This document shows, in pieces, positions 58,259 to 64,000 of a stretch of DNA of 64,000 nucleotides. The position numbers and the translations under genes were made by a program. The DNA lies in assembly GCA_045653805.1 (NCBI GenBank), contig JAZOMF010000075.1:1-64000 (forward strand). The letters are read 5' to 3'. The DNA comes from SVTX01 sp045653805 (GTDB taxonomy: Bacteria > Bacillota > Clostridia > Oscillospirales > CAG-272). The stretch's first letter is position 1. The number at the start of each line of letters is the position of its first letter. Under the pieces are notes generated by a model that worked only from the letters and a program-made list of their open reading frames with translations, had not been told where the DNA came from and made no database searches.

Positions 58259-59980
58259 TTACTTAACAAGCTGTCTCTTGATCTTTTTTGTAGTAGTCTT
58301 CTCAAACTCTGTTCTTCTGATCTCAACCGCCTTGATCTGCTTAAAGGTGGGGAGCTTCTTGTTAGTAGCATTGATCTCTTTTCTGATAGTGTCCTTTATG
58401 GTCTTTTCATCCGCATCATTGGGGAACTTGCTGTAATCGGGATAAACTACCGCAGTGAGAATAATCTCATCGCTACCTTCATTCTTTCTACCTACAACAC
58501 AACACTCGCTGATGGTCTCAATAGCGTCGAGATACTCCTCGATCTCCTCGGGGAATACGTTCTTTCCGTTTTCAAGCACGATAACGAATTTAATTCTACC
58601 TGTGATGTAGATGTACTTGTCGCTATCCATATAACCAATGTCGCCTGTGCGGAACCAACCGTCGTTAGTGAACACCTCGGCATTAGCCTCGGGATTATTA
58701 TAGTAACCGATCATAACGTTGTCGCCCTTGACCTGGATCTCGCCCATGGGATAACCATCGTCGGTAACCTCACCATTGGGAGCGATACGAACTCTACAGC
58801 TGGGAACAGCAGGGCCAATAGCGCCAAGCTTTCTTGCATAATAGGGAGTTACAGAAACGAGAGGGGAGCATTCGGTAATACCAAAACCCTCAAATACGGA
58901 GATTCCGAAGTCCTCAAATCCAACTATAAGTTCGGGATTAAGCTTTGCACCGCCGCAGATGATGTGGTCAAGTCTGCCACCGAAGGAATCGAGAACCGAC
59001 TTAAAGAGCGTTCTTCTCATATCAACGCCAACCTTCATCATGCCTCTTGAGGTTGCGATAGCCGCCTTAAGGGTCTTTGCCTTACCGGTTCTTTCTGCCT
59101 CGGACCAGATCTTCTTATACATAGTGTTAAGGAACATAGGCACGAGCACCAGACCGGTGGGCTTGAAGAGCTGGAAGTTACGGAGAACGTGACGGAGAGA
59201 GTCATTTATACAGGTAGTAACACCGTATACGAGCTCTGCCAGCAGGCACATAAGCTCGTAGGTGTGATGAACGGGAAGAACCGATACGATAACGTCATCA
59301 GGTGTAAAGCAAACTGTTTCGACTGCAGAGTTGACTGCCGCAAAAATATTCTTTTGAGAGAGCATTACGCACTTGCTGGTGCCCGTGGTACCGGAGGTGA
59401 AGAGCATTTCACACATTTCATCGCGGCTCTTTACCATTCCGATCGTGTATCCTTCGTCTATATGAGCCTGACCTATCTCGAGGAAATTTGCGAAGGGAAG
59501 GATCTTATCAGAGAAGGACGCATCATAGTCTGCGCTGATGGGAATAAAGCGCTTGAGTGTGGGGTGAGAACCTATAGTGGTAACGAATTTCTCATTGAAC
59601 GACTTGGAGTAAACTATTGCCTCAGCCTCAACCATTTCGAGGAACTTTTCAATTTCGGTAAGTGCCAGCTCCTTATCCATAGGGATAATTACCGCACCGG
59701 ATGCCAAAGCACCCATATAAGTGCAGAGCCACTGGGGAGAGGTATCACCGATAACTGCAACTCTTTTACCTGCAAAGCCAAGCTTATCAAATGCGGCTGC
59801 AACTTGATTAGCCATAGCATGAACCTCGAAATAGGTCATTTCCTTGACCTGACCCTGCTCAAAATACTTATAGCAGACCTTATCACCATGCTCCTCTATG
59901 CATTCAAGAAGGTCATTTATGTCCCAGATTCGAGGAAAATTCTTTGTAAGTCTTTTTCTGTTGGGAAGCTTAGTAGCCAT
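58259..59980 (-). CDS. AMP-forming long-chain acyl-CoA synthetase
   Basis: A 573-residue ANL-superfamily ligase. The P-loop FTSGTTGTSKCVMLSQ, the adenylate motif FEGFGITECSP, WFRTGDIGYMD and ITGRIKFVIVLENGKN are all present, and the Lys-rich C-terminus keeps the catalytic Lys region (FEKTTTKKIKRQ). It activates fatty or other carboxylic acids to CoA thioesters. I chose the ATG at 59980 with GAAAGGA upstream; the frame extends further without homology. It lies 58 bases after a MarR regulator on the same strand. Confidence 0.9.
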   Translation of the reverse strand: MATKLPNRKRLTKNFPRIWDINDLLECIEEHGDKVCYKYFEQGQVKEMTYFEVHAMANQVAAAFDKLGFAGKRVAVIGDTSPQWLCTYMGALASGAVIIPMDKELALTEIEKFLEMVEAEAIVYSKSFNEKFVTTIGSHPTLKRFIPISADYDASFSDKILPFANFLEIGQAHIDEGYTIGMVKSRDEMCEMLFTSGTTGTSKCVMLSQKNIFAAVNSAVETVCFTPDDVIVSVLPVHHTYELMCLLAELVYGVTTCINDSLRHVLRNFQLFKPTGLVLVPMFLNTMYKKIWSEAERTGKAKTLKAAIATSRGMMKVGVDMRRTLFKSVLDSFGGRLDHIICGGAKLNPELIVGFEDFGISVFEGFGITECSPLVSVTPYYARKLGAIGPAVPSCRVRIAPNGEVTDDGYPMGEIQVKGDNVMIGYYNNPEANAEVFTNDGWFRTGDIGYMDSDKYIYITGRIKFVIVLENGKNVFPEEIEEYLDAIETISECCVVGRKNEGSDEIILTAVVYPDYSKFPNDADEKTIKDTIRKEINATNKKLPTFKQIKAVEIRRTEFEKTTTKKIKRQLVK

Positions 59981-60038
59981 TTTTAAAAATCCTTTCAAAA
60001 CATATAAATTACGGGGTTCGCAATTATGAAACAATACA

Positions 60039-60485
60039 TTAGTTTTCAAGAGCAAGGGAATCGGCGGATTCATTCAATGCCAGAAGCACCTTGAAAAAGC
60101 CCTTCATATCTATCTCACTGATCTTTGTTCCGATGAGCGAAAAATATTTTTCGAAAAGCTGCTTTGTCTCTTTTATAACTTCCTTACCCTTTTCAGTAAG
60201 AATGTATTTAACCTTATATTTTCTACCGTCATCAAACTTTTCGTTTGTCTTTATAAAACCACCCTTGATAAGGTCGGATGTCGTGCGGGAAATAAAGGCT
60301 CTGTCCACACCGCTGTCCTTGGAAAGCTCGGTAGGAGTCAACCCATCGGGGGCAAGATCTATGCGCATAAGACAGTTGAAGTGAGCGGATTTGATGCCGA
60401 ATTCTGATATTTTTTCGCTTTTGATCTTGTTTACATATTTGATAAGATTCTCAAGCGAAAGCACTATTGCAGAAAAATTTTCCAT
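60039..60485 (-). CDS. MarR-family transcriptional regulator
   Basis: A 148-residue winged-helix regulator. LTPTELSKDSGVDRAFISRT is the recognition helix-turn-helix, followed by the DDGRKYKVKYILTEKGKE wing. MarR proteins bind palindromes as dimers and respond to small ligands. It precedes the acyl-CoA synthetase gene and probably controls it, perhaps with an acyl compound as signal (inference). I chose the ATG at 60485 with GAGG eight bases upstream. A perfect promoter lies upstream. Confidence 0.9.
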   Translation of the reverse strand: MENFSAIVLSLENLIKYVNKIKSEKISEFGIKSAHFNCLMRIDLAPDGLTPTELSKDSGVDRAFISRTTSDLIKGGFIKTNEKFDDGRKYKVKYILTEKGKEVIKETKQLFEKYFSLIGTKISEIDMKGFFKVLLALNESADSLALEN

Positions 60486-60530
60486 AGTTTCTACCTCAAA
60501 AATATGTTGCAAACACAAAAATACAATTAT

Positions 60531-60559
60531 ATTATATAATGTTTCCGACTTTTTGTCAA
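60531..60559 (-). promoter_or_regulatory. Consensus promoter of marR-acyl-CoA synthetase operon
   Basis: Minus strand TTGACA (60559-60554), spacer 17, TATAAT (60536-60531). The -10 is embedded in the palindrome ATTATATAAT (60531-60540), a possible MarR site. Confidence 0.82.
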
Positions 60560-60659
60560 CTAAACAACTTCTCTTTAACAGTTTATTTACAAACTCCATA
60601 TTACAATTCATAAAAATTAATCGACACTAAATGTCTATTATTTTACAACAGTTAAACAA

Positions 60660-60699
60660 AAAAACGGATACTCATATTTTTCTTGAATATCCGTTTTTT
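60660..60699 (-). terminator. Terminator of the APH-family gene
   Basis: AAAAACGGATA (60660-60670) pairs with TATCCGTTTTT (60688-60698); the stem overlaps the stop codon at 60698-60700. Confidence 0.82.
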
Positions 60700-61567
60700 A
60701 TTTGTTTATCAAGGCTTTTGCCAATTTAGTGTATTTTTCCAGCATGCGTTTGTCACCGCTATCATACTTATTGCCCAGCATTATCCACTCGCAATATTCA
60801 TACAGTAAAAACATATCAAGTGAGCGTCGGTATTCGTTATATGAGATGCCTTTTACGCCGACAAATTTTTCGTAATAATAGTAGATTGCGAACTTCTTAT
60901 CGTCCTCGCCCATATAAAAGAACGCGTCTTCGGTTTCCTCACAGTGGGCAATAAGCCTCGCTATAGGCGTGGGATAGGGAAGTATTCCGCCATATTCCCA
61001 ATCTATGAGGGTTGCGTCATTATCCGAAACAAGCACGTTAAATGGCAACAGGTCATCGTGGCACAAAGTACGAGGCAGACGGCGATACTCCTCTAAAAAA
61101 TTGGAATACGCAGCTTCAATTTCGTCATCAAAAAGATGTTCTCCACGGCGGATTCTGCCTTCAAGACTTTTCTCAAAAGAAAAACCACAATTTTCTCGGA
61201 TTTTATCTTCCCAATACTTATTTTGAAGCGAAATAATAGCATCAATGGCTTTTTTCAAGCCATCCCGGGTGCATTTGCAAAGATCAACCCCCTCAACGTA
61301 CTCCATAAGGAAGTAATCGTCACCTTGATAGTTGACCGCCGAGTAAAATCTCGGCGCACCCGAAGCTATATCGGAAAAGAAGGCGGAATAGGTTTCGATT
61401 TCAAAGCCTTTTGCCTTTTTCAGTACAAATTTTTGATCTCCGCAGCGCACAAGCCAAACGCTGTATTCACTTCCGTCCTCGACACTTGTAAAAGGTGAGA
61501 TTTCTATATCCGACAATGAAAAAGGGAGCTTCATAGCCTCAAGTATTTCAATTATTGCCTTATCCAT
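60698..61567 (-). CDS. APH/choline-kinase-like phosphotransferase
   Basis: A 289-residue protein-kinase-like small-molecule kinase. The catalytic loop HDDLLPFNVL and the metal-binding DWEYGG are intact; KFVLKKAKG supplies the ATP-binding Lys. The sequence is closer to choline/ethanolamine kinase relatives than to known antibiotic phosphotransferases, so a housekeeping substrate is more likely than resistance. It begins ten bases after rqcH with GCGAGG upstream. Confidence 0.88.
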   Translation of the reverse strand: MDKAIIEILEAMKLPFSLSDIEISPFTSVEDGSEYSVWLVRCGDQKFVLKKAKGFEIETYSAFFSDIASGAPRFYSAVNYQGDDYFLMEYVEGVDLCKCTRDGLKKAIDAIISLQNKYWEDKIRENCGFSFEKSLEGRIRRGEHLFDDEIEAAYSNFLEEYRRLPRTLCHDDLLPFNVLVSDNDATLIDWEYGGILPYPTPIARLIAHCEETEDAFFYMGEDDKKFAIYYYYEKFVGVKGISYNEYRRSLDMFLLYEYCEWIMLGNKYDSGDKRMLEKYTKLAKALINK

Positions 61568-61577
61568 AAAGCCTCGC

Positions 61578-63347
61578 TTATTTCTTTCTCATTCTCTTGA
61601 TCTTTTCCTCGTCAGGAGTGACGAAAGCAGACCAATTATTGTGGTAGATAACAAAACCCGGCTTTGCTCCGGAAACCTTCTTAACGCCACGTGCGAAAAG
61701 GTAGTCAACCTCAACGCTCGACTTACCCTTCGCCTTTGAGAAATATGCGGCGATCTCGCAAGCATCGGTAAAGTCTTCGGCAGGCGGCTCCTCACCGTTG
61801 GTTATCATCAACACGTGAGAGCCAGCCATATTCTTGGCGTGGAACCAATAGTCGTGTCGCTCGGCTAACTTGTGGGTGATATACTCATTCTGATAGTTAT
61901 TCTTTCCGCAAAGCACTCGATAGCCGTTGGTGGTAATAAACTCGGCAATCACGGGCGCTATCTGCTTTTTGGGAGCGGAGTAGCCCTTCATTTTAGATGC
62001 ATAACCGCTTCTGTAAAGCTCATCACGAATCTCGGTCAAGTCAGCAGCAGTCTCGGCTTTTGCAAGGGCATCGAACACCGAATAGATGTATTCAAGCTCC
62101 TGTCTTGCAATTTGAAGCTGACGGGCAAGCTCCACCTTTGCGGTCTTGCTCTTGTTATACAACTTATAGTATCTTTGGGCGTTAGCGGCAGGGGAAAGTC
62201 GCTCGTCAAGAGTGATGACGGTGGTATCGAAATCCTGCTTTTCTTCGTTCCAGCTCTCGTAATCTACAAGCTCAACCGACTTGTCGCCGCGCTTCAATTT
62301 ATAAAGATTAGCGGTGATAAGATCGCCGTAAGATTTATATTTTTCACCCTTTTCGCAATCTGCAAGCTCGCCCTCCTGGGCTTCAATCTTCTTAGTCAAA
62401 CGAGATTCCGCATTGGCAAGCAGACGCAGAATATCCGCCGCCCTCTGCTTAACTCTTATCTCTCGGTCGCGGCTCGCAAAATAGAGGTCAAGGGCCTCCG
62501 AGGGACTTTCAAAAGTCTTATAGTCAAAGCCTTCCCCGTAGTAATCAAGGGAAACAAAGGAATACTCAATAGGCATGCCGTTTTCCACTATTACGGTGGG
62601 CGCAAACACACCGTTAGATATATCCTCAAAGACTGCAGAGAAAACCCTATAAAGTTGCTCACAACCAATAGCGCACACGGTGGAATCGTGTCTGCCGGAT
62701 GCACGGAAGGCAATCTCGCGCGCCACACTTGTAGCAATCCCGAGATACGAAGAGGTAATAAATTTATCTGCGCTGCGCTCCTCGGGAAAGCTTTTGTAAG
62801 CAGCAGAGAACTCCTCAAAAGTCGTCTTTGTAGGATCAAGCTTTTCCTGCGCAGGGGGAAGCTCATATGTCATGCCGGGCAGTACTTGACGGAGACTGCT
62901 GGTAGTAAAATCCACAGTTTTCAGCGCCGCAATAACCTTCATTCGCTCATCGCAGAAAATTAGGTTGGAATACTTGCCCATAATCTCTGCAACCAGATAC
63001 TTCTTGCAATCAAAGCCCATCTCGTCGCGAGTATCAAAGCTCAGCTTGACAACGCGCTCAAACCCAGCCTGCTCAATGTCCGAAAGAGACGCACCCGTCA
63101 GATGTTTGCGCAGAAGCATGCAAAACATCGGCGCCTGCATGGGATTTTCTCTCTGAGCCGCCGTAAAACCGATTCGGGGACAGTTGCTTCCCGCGTTGAT
63201 AAGCAATCGCTTGCCGCCCGCCAGAGTTCTCATCTGAAGAATTATCTCATCTCGCTCGGGTTGATATATTTTCTCAATTCTGCCGCCCTGCGCCACAGTT
63301 TTAAGCTCGTGAACAACGCACGATAGCATACCTGCATCAAATGCCAT
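61578..63347 (-). CDS. rqcH: Rqc2/RqcH homologue (NFACT family) ribosome quality control factor
   Basis: A 589-residue NFACT protein. The N-terminal NFACT-N domain (MAFDAGMLSCVVHELKTVAQ; GSNCPRIGF) is followed by a coiled coil and the C-terminal NFACT-R domain with HDYWFHAKNMAGSHVLM. It binds stalled 50S-nascent-chain complexes and directs addition of Ala tails for degradation. Older annotations call it fibronectin-binding. I chose the ATG at 63347, seven bases after AAAGG; the longer frame to 63512 is non-homologous. Confidence 0.94.
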   Translation of the reverse strand: MAFDAGMLSCVVHELKTVAQGGRIEKIYQPERDEIILQMRTLAGGKRLLINAGSNCPRIGFTAAQRENPMQAPMFCMLLRKHLTGASLSDIEQAGFERVVKLSFDTRDEMGFDCKKYLVAEIMGKYSNLIFCDERMKVIAALKTVDFTTSSLRQVLPGMTYELPPAQEKLDPTKTTFEEFSAAYKSFPEERSADKFITSSYLGIATSVAREIAFRASGRHDSTVCAIGCEQLYRVFSAVFEDISNGVFAPTVIVENGMPIEYSFVSLDYYGEGFDYKTFESPSEALDLYFASRDREIRVKQRAADILRLLANAESRLTKKIEAQEGELADCEKGEKYKSYGDLITANLYKLKRGDKSVELVDYESWNEEKQDFDTTVITLDERLSPAANAQRYYKLYNKSKTAKVELARQLQIARQELEYIYSVFDALAKAETAADLTEIRDELYRSGYASKMKGYSAPKKQIAPVIAEFITTNGYRVLCGKNNYQNEYITHKLAERHDYWFHAKNMAGSHVLMITNGEEPPAEDFTDACEIAAYFSKAKGKSSVEVDYLFARGVKKVSGAKPGFVIYHNNWSAFVTPDEEKIKRMRKK

Positions 63348-63413
63348 AAAATACCTTTCATTAGCGCCAACAGACGCATTAAAATTTTTTTCAAATAATA
63401 TTATAACATCATA

Positions 63414-63442
63414 TTGATTTTTTTGCAAGATAGTGATATAAT
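63414..63442 (+). promoter_or_regulatory. Promoter of pantothenate kinase gene
   Basis: TTGATT (63414-63419), spacer 17, TATAAT (63437-63442). It overlaps the likely rqcH promoter on the other strand. Confidence 0.7.
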
Positions 63443-63505
63443 AAAATTGTAAAATAATGATTTTTTTCCTAAAAGCGGCAAATTTCCGCAGAAAGGAGAC
63501 AAAAA

Positions 63506-64000
63506 ATGGCAAATTTTAGTAAAAAAATTCAAAATGTTATAGGTATAGACGTCGGTGGTAGCACCACAAAGATCGTGGGCTTTAAAACAGATGAAAACGG
63601 CAAAAGCGAGCTTATCTCGCCATTTCTGGTCCGCGCCACCGATCCCTTGACCTCCATCTACGGAGCATTTGGCAAGTTCACCGCAGAAAATAACCTATCT
63701 CTTGATGACATAGACCGTATTATGGTCACGGGCGTTGGTGCAACTCATATGCAAAAGCCTATATATTCAGTAGATTGTCATACCGTTCCCGAATTTTCAG
63801 CGGCGGCTCTTGGCGGTCTTTACCTCTCCGGTCTTGACGAAGCAATCATCGTAAGCATGGGTACGGGTACGGCTCTCATTCACGCCAAGAAAGAGGGAAG
63901 CAAGACCCATATTAATTACCTTGGTGGCACCGGTGTGGGTGGAGGAACCCTTCTCGGTCTTACCAAGAAGCTGACCGGAATTGACACCATTGAGCATATC
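63506..64000 (+). CDS. coaW: Type II pantothenate kinase, truncated by window edge
   Basis: The first 165 residues of a type II (eukaryote/staphylococcal-like) pantothenate kinase, the committed step of coenzyme A synthesis. The phosphate-binding IGIDVGGSTTKIVGF and the second ATP motif MGTGTALIHAKKEG with GGTGVGGGTLLGL are typical of this group; type II enzymes are usually insensitive to CoA feedback. AAAGGAG precedes the ATG. The gene continues past the right edge. Confidence 0.9.
   Translation, partial: MANFSKKIQNVIGIDVGGSTTKIVGFKTDENGKSELISPFLVRATDPLTSIYGAFGKFTAENNLSLDDIDRIMVTGVGATHMQKPIYSVDCHTVPEFSAAALGGLYLSGLDEAIIVSMGTGTALIHAKKEGSKTHINYLGGTGVGGGTLLGLTKKLTGIDTIEHI

Overview
The window is 64 kb of chromosome from a low-to-mid GC Gram-positive anaerobe, most likely an uncultured member of class Clostridia (gut-type Oscillospirales/Christensenellales-like; this placement is inference). 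The basis is the class III (oxygen-sensitive) ribonucleotide reductase, a minimal SufC/SufB Fe-S system, a ferredoxin:thioredoxin-reductase-like protein, type II pantothenate kinase, DUF5685 and Clostridia-style promoters (TTGACA-17-TATAAT) with strong AAGGAG ribosome sites. Gene density is high, with short operons separated by clear hairpin terminators; TAA is the dominant stop codon.

Layout. 1-6 kb: partial pckG (GTP-PEPCK), lexA, then nrdG, nrdD and trxB; nrdD carries a fused C-terminal redoxin domain and an NrdR box/promoter upstream. 6-8.6 kb: sufC, sufB, a six-cysteine FTR-like protein and thioredoxin. 8.7-16 kb: typA; then on the minus strand an rRNA methyltransferase, rsmA/ksgA, a GH25 lipoprotein with seven Cys-rich repeats, and rmuC. 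16-25 kb: a PlsC-like acyltransferase, gltS, an antiporter with an MgtC-like protein, a Dabb/TPR/DUF4037 cluster, mnmA and trmL. 25-33 kb: secA, whose reading frame is broken by a TAG codon, two membrane proteins, a Q/N/K-rich microprotein and pcrA. 33-36 kb: an orphan ABC substrate-binding lipoprotein and a triple-S1 protein.

36-40.5 kb is the accessory hotspot. The 3' end of rpsI and its terminator recur twice downstream as direct repeats (36814, 37580, 39123). Between and after these copies lie small unrelated cargo genes, four of which sit behind a nearly identical hairpin-plus-promoter module. Before each downstream repeat is a conserved module with CACGATATTCACGATATC repeats. This looks like tandem integration of integrase-less cassettes at the rpsI 3' end. 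An isolated 37-residue membrane microprotein closes the region.

40.5-50.5 kb: gpmI, a DUF5685/J-domain/membrane-protein operon, Nudix hydrolase, tcdA-dusB-regulator operon, murE with an upstream small gene, a GNAT gene and tRNA-Arg(CCU), whose 3' end forms part of a long inverted repeat. 50.8-64 kb: DegT aminotransferase and Gfo/Idh dehydrogenase pair, eukaryote-type glycogen branching enzyme and HAD phosphatase, nadE, MarR regulator plus acyl-CoA synthetase, an APH-family kinase with rqcH, and the start of type II pantothenate kinase.

The genes fit an anaerobic fermenter with gluconeogenic PEPCK, glycogen metabolism and ferredoxin/thioredoxin-based redox control. All functional calls are read from sequence motifs; no database search was possible.
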